From Aphelocoma coerulescens (lineage: Eukaryota > Chordata > Aves > Passeriformes > Corvidae), in assembly GCF_041296385.1 (NCBI RefSeq), contig NC_091019.1, forward strand, positions 7,277,264 to 7,341,263: a stretch of DNA of 64,000 bases, in the 5' to 3' direction. The notes under the pieces are model-generated. The model did no database searches, was not told the DNA's origin, and saw only the letters and a list, made by a program, of their open reading frames with translations. Of the stretch, positions 9,588 through 23,179 are shown one piece after another. A program made the position numbers and the translations under genes. How positions within the stretch are numbered: position 1 is the stretch's first letter; every line of letters starts with the position of its first letter.

Positions 9588-9790
9588 ATACAATCCTAGA
9601 ATGGTTTGGCTTAAAAACCATCTAGTTCTAACCCCCTAGCCACAGACAGGGACGCCTTCCACCGGACCAGGTTGCTCAATGCTTATCCAACCTGGCCTTG
9701 AACACTTCCAGGGAAAGGGCATCCAAAACTTCTCTGTGCCAGTATCACTGACAATCACAGGACTCTTTCTTTCTTCACATTGTACCCTGT
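9588..9790 (-). mobile_element. CR1 LINE 3' fragment
   Basis: This is the reverse complement of the CR1 3' end: AGAATGGTTTGGCTT near 9600, then an ACCAGGTTGCTCAA block and CTGGCCTTGAACACTTCCAGGG. Similarity fades after about 9790. It supplies the C-terminal third of a chance 157-residue minus-strand frame (9636-10109). Confidence 0.8.
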
Positions 9791-11809
9791 GCATAATGAT
9801 GTGTCTGAGCAAAACTGGTGCAGGATTTCTGTGAATAACAAGATGCTTCAAGAAGTGTATATGCAATCCAAAGCATGGAGATCGTAGAGGAGGCTTTCTT
9901 GGGAGTCCTGAGGTTGACATCACTGAGATTTTGGAGTTGAGGTTAAGCATGTGTAAGGAAGTCTGTAATGTATTTATTAATTTTTCAGCCAGTGAATTGT
10001 ACTGGAGAGAAGACAGCAGGAATATGAAGAGAAAATGGAGCTTTACAGGTATTAGGTCAGTGCTGTGTAAACACTTGAGTGATGTATCGAAGAATCCTTC
10101 ACTTTTCATATTCTTAACTTGTTAAAAAAAAAAAAAAGCTTGCTTTTAAAGCTCTGTTTCAACTGTTTGAGCCTGAGCATATACCACCAGAAACTTACAG
10201 TGATTTACTTGACATAGTTAAATTCCATGTTAAGTGCATTTTCTTTAGTTTTAGAAATAAAATCCTTCTATTCCCTTGCAAAAAATGTAAAGCTAAGCTG
10301 AAAAGTTCAGTTTGCTTGCTTTTATATCAGATGCACTAAAGGTAGAGAGGCTCTGACACTGTTTCAGAAGAGGTGAGGAATTTTCCATATTAATACTGTA
10401 AGTGGGAAATGTGGTAGAATACGTGCCAGAGCTCACCCCCTGCCTACCCCCACATGGCAAGGTATTTTCAAGTTATGTCTGGATCCCTTCAAGCTGACTT
10501 CAACGGCAAAACTTCAATTGACTTGGGGTGGGAAAAGGATGAGCCTCAACAATACTAAGTGGAGTAGTGAATGATAAATGCAGAAATGCAGTCTTGTTAC
10601 ATGGTACGAAATTACCTTTTGCGGACTCTCAAAATCAGCAGGGGTGAAAATGGTAGATACTGTTTCAGGTCATATGTTTCTCCTTGCTTTGGTAAAATTG
10701 CCTCTATTTGCCAAGCCATTAGTAGAGTAACCATTTATCTTGCAAAGTGCTGAGGAAGAAGTCCGTGTAGCAGACCCTCAAAATGGTGTTATGGTGAATA
10801 CATTTTTGAGGAGCTATCAGGCATGATAAAAGCTGTGGACATCTGTAATCTGTAGAAAGCAAACCAAGCACACATCTTTCTGTCACTACAGAGGACCTTG
10901 CCTATGACAGAAGCCACTGGTTTGAGGGGATTTAATTTTGGGGAACTTGAGGTGTTTGGAAACTGGCTTGGGGTAGAGGGAAATGATAATTAGGCTCTTG
11001 CTTTTATCCTGGGAGACAGGGACTCAGTACTGAGAACAGCACAAGACACCAGCTTTTGGCTGGAACTTTTTTCTGAAGTTTCAACTTACTGCAAAGAAAA
11101 ATTTAATTATGGTAGGGTTGTCTTCAATGATTTTTTTGAAATTTGAAAGCAAAATTTAATAAATATATATAGTACTTTTATTAAGTATTTGAGACTTTAA
11201 ACAGGGGTTTTTAATGTAAAAGAGATGCTGAAAACCCATTGAAGTGTATTATTCACATGTATATAGAATATATCCATATTTGTCAATACATTGCATCTTG
11301 GGATTTAAAAATATTTCCAATATCCAGATTATTTGTATCATGTGGAAAACTCAAGAAACCTTCATCAACTTCAGACTTAGGGAAACAGTTTAAGTGATAT
11401 CACTGTAATGTGGTAGATGTGAAGAGAAAATTAGTACTTTTACAGTTCTGTGATACAGGTTTAGAGGGGGGCATTTGGAAAGGAAAAAATAAGTCCAGCT
11501 GAAGAAGCATGTTTGACTAGATATTGTTTCCCTATGAAAGTTTAGTTCAGAAAATTTGGGTTGGAAGTTGAAATTGCATTTACTTACTTGTTCTGATCCC
11601 TGTTTTTATTAGATGCGAAGGTTTTTATTTTAGTTAAATGCAGTGAAACTTTTAGTGCCCAATGATATAGAACAGGAATATTGTTTGAAAGGCCTCTGCC
11701 ATGGAAGTATGTGATATCTCTGTGTACCTATAGGTTTGGATGCAGAAATCATTCCTTTGAAAAGAGCAGGCTGAAGAGATGAAAAATAGTTAATGTCGCA
11801 AAGCATCCT
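9791..11809. other. AT-rich intergenic sequence
   Basis: No gene recognised. A run of 14 A lies at about 10124-10137, with no visible retrocopy upstream of it. Confidence 0.5.
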
Positions 11810-12192
11810 GTGCCAGTTTGGACAAATTTGGAGGAAAATATCCTCTGATAGAAGGCATGTTACAACCAGCCCTCCCCTACCAGGTTCAGGAAAAAAAATA
11901 TTTTCTTCGGAGGAAAGTGAAAGAGATAAAAATCTATTTATTTAACAAACACTCAGGAAAAGGATAATAATGCTAAATAATAAAACCTCTCGCTGTGGAG
12001 AGAAACCTGGGAAAATTTCAGAGTCCTTCTGTAGGTGTGATCGCTCTCCTCCTCCTTGGAGCTGGGTCGTGGACCCACCTCCAGGGCCTTGGTGGAAAAT
12101 TCTCCCAATGTGTTCTGATGTTGAAACAGTCCAGAAGAGAAGAAGGCAAAAACCGAAGTTCCAGGAAAACGAAGTTCAACTCTCCACTCTTT
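11810..12192 (-). mobile_element. Truncated LTR, same family as 705-1365
   Basis: The plus strand starts TGTGCCAGTTTGGACAAATT and parallels the 705-1365 copy block by block (ATATCCTCTGA, CCTCTCGCTG, CTGGGTCGTGGACCCACC, GATGTTGAAACAGTCCAG). Similarity stops at about 12192, so the part carrying the minus-strand LTR start is missing. AATAAA lies on the minus strand near 11938-11943. No target duplication can be defined because one end is gone. Confidence 0.75.
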
Positions 12193-12299
12193 TCGTTTAA
12201 AACCATTGCCACTTGTCTTATTGCTACAGGCCCTACTAAATCATGCTTCTCCCAAAGTTGAGTGAAAACTGATACTGATGTCAGTGGGAGAGGAGCTAT

Positions 12300-12708
12300 A
12301 CTAACATGATTTCTGATACTGTGCTGAAAGTGTGGGACCTAGTGGATGCTGAAAACTTGATGCAGAGAAATTTTCCAGCTTTCTGCCAGCATCCATGTGA
12401 AAGTTTTGCTTTCACATGCAAACTTGCTGGGAACAGTGAGAGGTTTTTGTAAACCAATCCTTTATCTTGCAGGTGCAAGATTGTTATGCAGCTTATTATG
12501 TTACTGACTGGAGAAATACATTGAAATGGGTGTTGTAGGGTTTAACCAATCATTCTAAGAGGTGGATGGTCAAAGGACCAATAACCTTATGCCATTCAAG
12601 CGAACCAGGTTATATAAATGAGTTTGGAAATTAATAAATAATTCCATTTCCTTCCTGGACTGAATTCTATGCAGCTTTTTTGTCATCCCTGGTACAACAG
12701 AGACAGGA
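12300..12708 (+). mobile_element. Probable solo LTR related to LTR A
   Basis: On the plus strand there are two CCAAT boxes (12546 and 12579) separated by GGTGGATGGTC, then TATATAAAT near 12612, AATAAATAA near 12634 and a ~65-bp U5-like tail ending in a CA near 12705. The CCAAT-GGTGG-CCAAT-TATA-AATAAA order matches LTR A (minus strand, 3964-4304). The 5' boundary is uncertain; no target duplication was identified. Confidence 0.45.
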
Positions 12709-15700
12709 CCTGATGTTGTGTTCTCCATTCATATAGGCAAATTTTCCTCCCAAAGGCATCCCATACAACAGAGGAACACCCAAAGCTAAAACTTGAAGTG
12801 GGAGGTGCATCTCATGACAGCTGAATACAACCTTGTTAAGGCTGCTCAGGGACTGGTCAGTCCAGCCAGTCTTGTTGGTTTACATTCACAGCATCTGCCT
12901 TAGTGTAGAAGGTGGTGAGGAAATACAAGAGAATAATCAGGATTATAGAGGGAATATGGAACAATTATTTTTTGTCCAATTACATATACTTCATGACAAT
13001 CCCTTGAAGGATGCTGTTTAGGCTTTTCACTGGTGTTGTAAATGTTAAAAAAAATACCATTTTATGCAGAGGACTTGTCAGCTAAGAAATACTGAGTGAG
13101 ATTAGTGAATTTCTTCCAGTTTTGCATAATTTCCATTTTTTTGGACATATACAAATTTGATTTTGAAACTGAGATTCTGAATTTAGTTTTTACCTGGGAA
13201 GTTTATAATTACACATGCCAATACCTTCATTAAGCTACATCAAATCATTTGGCAGAGTTATGAAATACAATAGCCCATGGCACTGTCTGTCACCTGCAAA
13301 GTGGATTTTTGTTGCTCTTCTTCATTTTTCTGGGTTTCCAAGCAAGTATTGGTGGGAACTGTGCTAAGAAAAAATTTTCTAACAAAAATATGGTATGAGT
13401 TTGTTGTACATTTTTCTTACTTTTTAATCTTTTGGAAGAAAGTCCCATCAGAAAATATTTTAAAAAACTATTATGGCAGTTTTCAGTTTTGACTTCAATA
13501 TTGTCATAATGAAAGCAAGAGACCTAAATGAAATTATGACAAAACCACAGGATTGATCTGTAGCATCTTTTGCTACTCTATCATGTTGAATATTATTCCT
13601 GAAATTCAAATTTCCAAGATAAAACAACCTGATAGTGCAAAGAAAATTCCAGGTTATATTTCTTTAGAAATTTTGGTGGTAGAAGGGAAAACTGAATTTC
13701 ATGTACAGATTTTTCAAGGCTTAAAGGGAGATAATAATTTATTCTTACTCATCCATTTATTATTTCTCTGCAGTAGTTGGGCTGGTATTTCAACAGGATG
13801 TTGCTGATCTCAAAACAAAAAATTATTTTATTAAATAATTTATTTATTTTTTATTAGAAGCATGCTTAAGTGACCCTGTGTAGTAGATACTGCTAAGTGG
13901 GGTCTACCACCCCATCTGGTCTTTGACTCCTTTTCCAGTGGTATACTCAAAGGCTAGATCTGGACAACTGTTTTGCTTTCATAAAGGGATTTTCCTAGGC
14001 ATTACCTAAGGAAGGAGAGGTCAACAAAGCTTATAGGCATATTGTGCTGTTGCCTTCCAAAAAATCAGGATTCAATCAGAAGTATAGGAATTATTTTCTT
14101 GGTTTTAGGAAAAATAAATCAGGGAAAAAAGAGTTTTTCATTTGCCACATACAGGTATTTTGGAAAAAAAATTCATTAAATTTTTAGAAAAAAATTCTAC
14201 TAGTTCAAGGAAATATTTTATTGAACTCAAAAATATTACTAATTCTATTTGGCTACCAAACAAAATTGTTTTTTTCTGAAACTACAGGCAGATTTGAATT
14301 TTTGTCACAAAAATTCTGAAGTGCTGAAAATTCTGTGTCATGAGTGGAGTATAGTTTGTTCTTCAAAGATACACAGTCAGATGAGTTAAATCCCACACTA
14401 AATCAAAAATGCTGCAAACCTGAATCCGCATACTTCAGTGAAAAATAGCATTCAGCTTTAATTTTCATCAAGTGTAGTAGTGAGTTATGCATATGTTGTT
14501 ATGCATAAATTCCAAGTATAAAGTAGTGTACTGAATGGGATTTAAATTCTAATGAGAGAAACAGGGAAGACAAAGAAGAGATGATACAGGACAGGTTTTC
14601 AGCTTGTGAGTATTTTACCAAAATTAGGTGCATTAGATCTATTCTTGGTAAACTTCAGCCCCTCTATCTAGATGATTCTTGCAATTCTCAGGATTTTTTC
14701 AATAGCTTTGTAACATTTTGAAAGTTTAATGTAAAAGAAACTGTTATTTGCCTGTTAAGTTATGCAGTATGTATGAGTCTGTGCATCAGTTACTGAAATA
14801 AGTGGTTTGATTTCAGAAGTGTTCAGCATCTTTTGCACAGGGCATAAGACCTTTCCAGGCATATTGGAAATGCACAAAGAGAAATATTATTGATTGAGAA
14901 AAGTAGAATATTTCAGTCTTCACAGAAATAATAATCCTTAATAGAAAACAATAATGACTCCTTACATTTATGTATTCATTTTAATTTTTCATTCAAAATG
15001 GCTTGGGCAGGTTTGAAACTATCGTATAAAAAATTATCATTCCGTTCCGGGCGAGGGAAAAAAGTGGTTTGAAATCCAAAGATACCATGACCTCACCACA
15101 CAGGAATTAATGTGACTGGAGTTCCTTGACAATGTCTTTGAGGTTTCAGTGGCTCTGGGGACACTACTTCCCTGATCAGCAATGGCGCAATAATTCTTTG
15201 TTGTTTTGGAAAATACATATGCATCTCATGCAGTCTTTTTTTTTAAATAGAGTATTTTATTTCTATTAGCAATCAGGTGCTACTGTATCACATGCTATAA
15301 TGCCAAGGTGGTAGGCTCACTGGAGCGTATCTGTCTACAGAAGTGAGTGCTGAGTTGCATTAGAGAACACTGAAGCTCTTTTATTCCCTTTTTAAAATTT
15401 GTATATTTTTGTTATAACACTCTGGATTGTACAAATCTCAACACCCATATAATATCCATTATAATAATAGAATTCTGCTCAGCCTGTTTCCTCACTTAGA
15501 GAGCTTTTTTCCTGGAATTACACCCTAATGCAAGGAAATAGAAAAATAACAATGTATTTTCAAGACTTACTCACAGCCTTCAGAGATGCTAAATCCAGTG
15601 ACTGGAATCAAGCCAGAAAGTTTTGGTTTTGGGCAAATATTTGCAGTTTCACAACTGCATTACCTTTTCTATGGGGTCTTGTTGGTTCTCCTGTGGTTAT

Positions 15701-16345
15701 ATTTAGTAAGTGATTGCAGATGGCTTTTAGACAGTGGAAAGGAGAAAATGAAAACTTTTATGTAGAATTACATTAAAACTTTCAATGTATAAATATACTT
15801 ATATAAGAGACTTGTACCATGAAGAGAGTTATTGCATTAACAGTGTGCAATTCTGATTAAAATATATTATCCACTTGTTCCCTGTTTGTTCATATTCACT
15901 TACTGTCCATTTCTTCATTTTAATTTATTTGTTTTAAAACCTTTGAAACAGAATCTATGTTACTGTTCTAGAGCCATGGTGAAGTTATGACATTGTCACA
16001 CCCTGCCACTCCTAAATGCTAACATATGACTTATTTTTTCTGATTTATTTAAAAATTTGGTATTTCTCATTGCTGGTGTGGTATTTAAGTCCTTTTAAGA
16101 TGGTCTCTGTACAATATCCAGATTCTTTTGCTCTTACCTGTGTTTCTTTTCTCATGGACCAAAATTTTGCTTGGAGTAAGATTTGTGATTTTTTTTTTTC
16201 ACTTATGGTAAAACTTGTATTGGTTAATTTTGTTTAGAATTGGAAGGATAAATGAGGGAAAAAAAGCCCCAAAATACTTCCCTCATCAGGGAGTCAAGGG
16301 TACGGAGCATACCGTATGGTGGTAACTGACTCAGTGTATTGGTGT

Positions 16346-16389
16346 GAGTGAGGTTTCACTTGCCTCTGAGTGAGGTTTCATTTGCCTCT
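16346..16389. repeat. 22-bp tandem duplication
   Basis: The unit GAGTGAGGTTTCACTTGCCTCT is present twice in a row with one mismatch (C/T), followed by a third decayed partial unit. Confidence 0.85.
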
Positions 16390-17360
16390 ATGTGAAATCT
16401 CTTCAATATTTAGTGCCATACTATATAGAGCTCTGGAAGCATCAGGATACAAATGAAAAGTTGTTCTTCATGTAGGTAACAGGGTAATATCTCTACAGCG
16501 CATCAGGTCATGTGAAATTTGTGCTGCATGTGCCAAAAAATATCTCTTCATAAAAGTGAATAAATTCAAAAACAGTCTAGTCTTTTTTTATGGGACAGAC
16601 ATGTAGTGGTGATCAACACACACAGAACAGATTTCACTGGAAAAAGTCAACAGCAGATGGTTCCTTGGGTTAGAAGTGGGAAAAGTGCAAGGCCATCACA
16701 ATATTCTGCTTATTGTTTTAGACAAGGCTCTTAGACAGAGAGACTCCAAGGACACATGGACCTGGATTTCTCTGGGTCTCAGGTGCCACTCCATCTGGGA
16801 TGATGAACAATGTACAGTGAGGACAAAGGAGCCAAAACCCTGTGTCTATTTCTTTTAATGATGGCACGTAACTTGGAGCTCATTAACGTTTTTACTGCTT
16901 AAGTAAACAAACTGCTTACTTATCCCTTCCTAAATAGATTGATGAAACAGTCCTCTCAACAGCAATGAACAAAGGAATAAAAAAAAATACTAGAAAGGGA
17001 AACAGATGGTTCACAGATATCTTTTGTAGAGCTGCAGAGGCAGTATAAGAAACTGCTGAGAGCTAATCAGTGCCATGAAAGCTGGGCCAATCTGATCTGC
17101 TCATATCTTATCAGAAGGGGACAGGGAAGGGGACTATTGATATTGCTTTTCTTGGGTTTGGGATTTGAATTCTGAAATGTTTCTCCCAGTGCTGTGGAAT
17201 CCCTGTACCATATAATCAGTTTCATCTTTCTGAAGGAACAGTCAGATGGGAAACAAGCAGGTCCTTGTCCTTTTCTGACAGTTAAATGGGAAAAATCACC
17301 TCCTTTACAGGAAATTTCCACATTTAACATATAGTTTTCACCTGTCTGGGATTTTGTTTC

Positions 17361-17394
17361 TTTTTTCTTTTTTTTTTTTTTTTTTTTTTTTTTT
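17361..17394. repeat. Poly-T tract (about 34 nt)
   Basis: An almost pure T run, broken by one C, embedded in a T-rich context. It could be the tail of a minus-strand retrocopy, but the flanking plus-strand sequence (17395-17700) shows no recognisable processed gene. Confidence 0.8.
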
Positions 17395-20300
17395 GTCTTT
17401 TATAGTTTTGTTTCTCTTTTTTAAAGGTGTGTCATTATGTCCCACAGGACAAAACCAAGAGGGCAGGAGAGAATTTTGCTTTGGGCCAGGAGGAACAAGT
17501 CCCTGGCCCTGTTGTAGTTTTGGTGTAGCAACCCTAGTGTCATGAATCCAACTGCTACAAGAGTTGTTGTTTTGTCCTTGAAAGTACTGATTGGACAAAA
17601 AAACTCTTTCCATTTGAGTCTGAATTTATTGCCTTCATTCCTCATTGTTTCTGTTTGCAAACAGAACAGTGAAAAAGAAGGCATGCCCCATATTTTTTTC
17701 TCCTTAAAAGAAATAGGATATAAGATGCCATAGCCATTTCCTCAGACATTGAGCTACAAGGCATTTGCATAAAAATGCTATGATTTCTGCTGTTACATTA
17801 GCTCAGCACTCTTGAAATCAAAATTTTAAATATAAAGTCACATTCTTTCTTGTTATTTTCTGAATTTGAACATGTGTATTTATTCCACAAGGATCTTGCT
17901 TTTATTGGGTTTTATATGAATCTATAGTTTTAGAATCTTTAGTTGCTATGGCATTCTCCCTCTGACTGTTGATAGAGCTTTAAATTAAACTGAAGATTTT
18001 TTGTAGGTGATTCTGACATTTATATTTTTGCATTTTACAGCTTATTAAGTGTGGGAATGAAAGCTGCAGTTCACAAAAATACTTAAAACCGTGTAAATGA
18101 GGATGTGCATTAAAGTGCAGGGCTTAGGAAACTTAAGTAACAAACATTACTTAGACCTTGACAAAGCAAAAAAGCACAATTAAGTATAATTGTATGTGAC
18201 TGTCATCATGAGAGGAATGTTTGCACAGAATTATGAAACAGCATTTAAGCAGTTTTTCTGGAGGGAGCTGCAAGGAACTAATGGGTGCCAGTACAAGCCT
18301 TGAAAACAATTTGACTTACAGGTTTTCAGCTTTTTTTCCCACCTTTATGGATTTAGAAAAAAAGTGACTGTAATAATTGTTGGTTCTAATGCAGACTCAG
18401 AAATCATCATTCTTACCTGTGTTATCACAGAGCTTCTTCTGTTTGAAAAACTAAATTAAAAAAAAATATTTCCTCTTGAGGTTCCTGATGCTGCCTTTTC
18501 TCATCAGGGAAGCAATTAATCTTACTGAAATGCAAGTGAAGTTCATGGCTAATTTGGTTTTCATAGTAAGGACATTTTTGCTCATATTGGTGCCAGAGGG
18601 AAGTTTGACAATTAAATCCACCTTAACTTTTTTTCAGAGAGATATATTCTGCTTGTGTCTATGACTATGTATTAAAAACCAAATTAAGTTATGCAGTAAG
18701 TATAATTTGGGGGGAGACTTTTTAATGATTTTGCATTAAGGGTATTGGTCATAGTGTAGACTCATTCACAAAAAGTACAAGAGGTAGGAAAAGAATGTCT
18801 TGGTAACTTAGGAAGAAAAATCTTTGAGGGGTAACTCAGCATTTTGTAGGATTGCAAGGGGACAGGAATTTCCTGCAATTTTCTTCTCAAAGGAGTAAAA
18901 TTGCAGTCCCAGGTTCTTGTGTCAATACCTCCAAAGAAACACAGTGGAAATTGCCAACTACAGAATTCTCCCAGGAACAGGATGTCCAAAGAGGTGATTG
19001 AATTTTTCCTCTCTAGGTTACTGAAAAAATGAATAATTTTCAACATCTTGTTTGGAATGGAACTAGATTATGCCTTTTATTTTATTCTTAAGAAAAGCCT
19101 AGAGGATTATGTTTTCTGAAATGCTTGAGCTGACCGGTATTTTTGGTAAAGAGATTAGATGGTTTGTGAACAAATTGCTCTGGAAGGTTTTGTTCCCAGA
19201 TGCAATCTCTGGAACACCTATTTTTGGTGTTCCTGGAAGATTCTCTGGAATTCTAAAACCCTGAAGGAAAAAGATAATGAAAAGAAAAATTAGTTTTTAA
19301 CCTTACATTCCCCAAAAGGCCTTGTCAGTGATCTTTAATTTGCTGTTGGAAGAAACGTGTTTGTATTCACAAGTATTTCTGCAGCTACTTAAGGCCATAG
19401 AGTCCATAGACACAGAGAAAAATGGATTTGTGAGTCATGAGAAGTGAGGATTCAGTTAATGGCTCCAAACTGTCATTGAATAATGTGTATTTATTTGCAC
19501 ATTTATTTATTAATTTCTCTAGATTTTTCAGTTCTTAAATTTTCATGATGACTTATACGAAATAAGACACTGTAACAGCATTTATAGTTATGTCACTCTG
19601 CAGGCATATTTCAGAATTCTTACAGCAATCGTGATTTTTCAGATTTCAGCAGTAGAGAATAGCACATCCCTAATAAAGCGAGGCTTATGCTGTTTGGATT
19701 CTCAATGTTCTCCCTCTACCTTCCACTGAACTAACTTTGATAGGACATAAATACAATTGTCATTTTGGTTTTATGGTATGCTACAATTCAAAGCCAGAGA
19801 TTTGGGGTGAAATTTATTCCAAGAAGAGAATGGATTAAAAAGTTCTGAAGAAAACTGATAACCCCACAGGCAGAAAAACGTGGCTTAGCCAATGAATATT
19901 ATAGGGAGATTTATTTTTAAAAATAACCCTCTGGTAATATTTATATGCAGTTTAGAGTCCTACAAACCTTGATCAAAATCCATCACTGGGCTCTCACTAC
20001 TGAACAATACAACATGAGCTGTTTCTGATGCTAGAGTTTTAACAATTTCTTATTAACAGGTGCTGTAGTGGTATTACAGTAAGTGCCAACTGGAAATCCA
20101 CCTCTTTAACTGGTTCAACTGCTCCCATTTTCAGGCAGAATATATGTAGATGCTGAGATTTGTGCAATGCTGTATGGACAGAGTGGCTGGCTTTAATGCT
20201 GTACTGTTTCCCCAGAAGCTGCAAAAGATTTAATTTTATCTGGAATAATATTTTTGCCTGACAAAATGCTTGGTGATGTGGATATACAGAATGCACATTG

Positions 20301-20639
20301 TCTTATCTGATTGAGACTTACTTGAAAGTGAAGCTGTGTATTTAGATTAACTGAAATTTCTGAGATATAAGTGTGTGCTACATTTGCTACCAGCAGAATT
20401 CTGAAAAAGGATCAAGTCAGAGGATGACTGTTTCTCTCACCTGTAATTGAGAAGGCTGCGAGTGTGGGTGTTCACAGCAGGGGAAGAAGAAAATGCCACA
20501 GAAATCTCTTCAGTGGGTGATAAAGCTGCAAGCACAAATTAGCCCACAGATGACTAAACCCGGAGTTCTTTTTCTCTCAGCCCCTGTGCTTGCATCCACG
20601 CTTGCATTGCCAGTGGCTTCCTGCAGTTCATCATAGTGG

Positions 20640-20684
20640 ATCTGTATGGGAGCATGATTGAAAAGATCATGCTCCCATACAGAT
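20640..20684. repeat. Perfect 19-bp inverted repeat, 7-nt loop
   Basis: Arms 20640-20658 and 20666-20684 are exact reverse complements (ATCTGTATGGGAGCATGAT and its complement) around the loop TGAAAAG. The arms are too short and too perfect for a typical microRNA precursor. A local template switch or foldback duplication is more likely. Confidence 0.9.
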
Positions 20685-22503
20685 TGAAGATGTTTTCTTA
20701 AGGAAAGTGCTGATGTGCTTGAAAGACTGCTGTTTGCCAGCCCTTCCCTCTACCAGTATATGAATCCCTGGCTCTGTTTTCACAGGGAGGTTGAAATTTG
20801 TGTGGCTAGTCTGCAGGATGCCACCTTTCTGTGTGAAAAACAGCTCATGTCATACACAGTAGTTAAAAAAAAACAAAAAACACATAACCAGAAAGGCTTA
20901 TCAAAAAGAAGTAAGATAAGGGAAAACAATAATCTAAAGCTCTTTTCCATCTGTTCTTTCTGCTGCCTTCCATGGCCTGGCTTGGCACAATAAAGCATGC
21001 ATTAAAAACAGACAGGTGCATCCCAGATAACTTTGAAAAGCATAGCCTTCAGAGACAATTTTTTCTACATTCTCACAATGTTTCTGCTTATTTCTATATT
21101 TGTCATTCTTCACAGTTTTTTGAAGAGCATTGCAAACATTCCTCTACCTGCTTTTTCTCACCTCGTACTTCTAATCTGTACTTGCAACATCCTATTTAAT
21201 TGTAGTGAAACAATGCTGACTACCAGTCAGTGCAGTGTCTCCTTCAGGGCCATATTGTTGAAAGGCAATTTGCATATACAAGTCATAGAATGATTTTGGT
21301 TAGAAGAGAAGGATAAGTTGCACTAGAGAGAGAGCTTTTCATTAGTTGGTTACTGGAACTAGACTTTGATGTCAGGCCTGAACTTGTAGAGTAAGATCAT
21401 TAAATTGAGATAAATATGTGGTTAGTAAGACTTCTCATGTCAGCATATGTCAGTATGGGAAAATAAGTATTCTTTTAAAATAAACGGTCTATTTCCAACC
21501 CATAAAAATGTTACAGTACATAGCTGTGATAAAGTGTTTTCTTGATCTGGGAGCGAAAAAACAGCAGGGGCCTTATTTTGCATTGCAAATAACCAAACAT
21601 ATCAAGCTAATGTCCTTATGAGAGGGGAAAAAAAGGTTCATTCTGCATGTACCTGCTATTTAGCAACAGAGAATATTTTTTAAAAAATTTGGAATATATG
21701 AAATATCATCTGTCATCTTGCTAAATAGAGCAGTTCTTTAACACTTCCAGGGTGCTTCTTCAGCTTTCCAAAGAAGAAAAGTAAGCCAGTACATATTTAT
21801 GGCCTATATTTAATACATGGATAAGACAAAATGTCAAGTAATTGTTTAAGGATCAATGTTAAAGTGAAATTGCCCTCAACAGATATAAAATTAGACATCA
21901 CTAAAAGGACCAGGAAAAGCAATTTGCATTAAAAATACAGTAAAAAGAGAAGCAGTGGGAAACAGACACTGAACTAAATTTCACTCTCCTGTCAAAAACA
22001 AGAAAGTTGAATTCAGAACTTTTAGCCTTTAATTCCTACCCTTGGATACCATATAATGCTTGTTTATTTGTTCTCAATAACACAGTCTACCAAATCCCTT
22101 TCCGTCCACACCAAAACACAGAACAAAAAGCCACACCAATTTTGCAGGTAATTTCTTTTTCCTTTTGTAAAGATTATGGGTTTTTTAGTAGTCCTATTCA
22201 CTCCTACATTTCACAAGGCACATGATTAAGATGCTACTTTAAGATACTGTCTTTTGATCTATTCATACATCCCAACCCTTCACAGGTTGCAATAATATTT
22301 CTTTTTTTGCACAGACATTAACCACAGGGGCACCCCAGGAATTAAAGAACAAAACATTTGACAGAAAAGAGAAAGTAGAAGATATAAAAAATAGCTCTCT
22401 TTCTTGAAGGGGTACATAGCAAGGAAGAGAAGAAATTACGATGATGTATTAATAAGCAAGTGAAACCAGATACATAGTAAACAAAGAAATCGCATTTTGA
22501 ATG

Positions 22504-23179
22504 TGTCTTGGTTTGAGACAAATTAGGAGAAAACGTCCTGAGATAACGTTCTCTGATAGAAGGCAGGTTTCAGCAGCCCCTCCCCCACCAGGTTCGGAAA
22601 GAAATTTCTTCGAGGAAAAGTGAAAAAAACCTGTTTATTTAACAAAGAGGGTGCACACACACACAAGAGAGAAAAGAGAATTGATAAATGTTAGATAATA
22701 AAACCTCTCACTGTGGAGAAGACCTGGTAAATTCAGAGTCCTGTCTATAGGTGTGGCTCTGCTCTCTCCGGAGCTGGAGTGCAGTGTGGGCCCCTCCAGG
22801 CCACGATGTGGGGCCTCGCGGTGTTGGTGCTCTGGACCAGAGCTGAAACAGTTCCAGGAGAAGAGGAAGAAGACGCAGTCCCAGGAAAAGTTCTTGCCTC
22901 AGCTAGCAGGCTAGCTGAAAAGCAACGAATTTTAACTCTCCGTTTCTCTCCTGAGAAAAGGAGACGAGATCTGGGAAAAGCAGAAGGTGCTTCCTTGGCT
23001 CTGCAGCGGTCAGAACACGGGGAGTCTGTGAGTCCTTGAACACAAACCACGCTGAAGAATTTGCTCGGCTTCCCCGCCTTTCTCTCGGAGCCAGCTTAAA
23101 GGCACAGAAGGGCACAGGACTCATGTCTGGCACAGAGCAGGCAATAGGGGATATAGCATCATAAAGTCACCCCAAGACA
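22504..23179 (-). mobile_element. Solo LTR (676 bp) with 5-bp TSD
   Basis: The plus strand begins TGTCTTGGTTTGAGACAAA and ends CACCCCAAGACA, giving an inverted TGTCTTGG / CCAAGACA at the two ends. The flanks are GAATG (22499-22503) and GAACG (23180-23184), a 5-bp target duplication with one transition. AATAAA on the minus strand near 22637 and the shared blocks (CTCTGATAGAAGGCAGG, CCTCTCACTGTGGAG) place it in the same family as the copies at 705, 11810 and 29520, closest to 29520. No internal genes remain, so it is a solo LTR. Confidence 0.9.

Larger units (their letters stand above)
12709..22503. other. Long AT-rich intergenic stretch
   Basis: Nearly 10 kb without a supportable gene, LTR or CR1. 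The only structures seen are a 22-bp tandem duplication (16346), a poly-T tract (17361) and a perfect inverted repeat (20640), each listed separately. A weak CR1-like word (CATAGAATGATTTTGG) at about 21285 is too short to call. Confidence 0.5.

Noticed and set aside
9636..10109. 157-residue minus-strand open frame
   Set aside because: Its C-terminal third is CR1 sequence and the rest has no recognisable similarity or exon context.
17361..17700. Processed pseudogene on the minus strand with a poly-A tail
   Set aside because: Only the homopolymer is present; the adjoining sequence resembles no known transcript and no target duplication was found.
20640..20684. microRNA precursor
   Set aside because: Stem of 19 perfect pairs with a 7-nt loop is shorter and more perfect than typical animal precursors.
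21280..21320. CR1 3' end on the minus strand
   Set aside because: Only about 20 bases resemble the CR1 end, too little to call.
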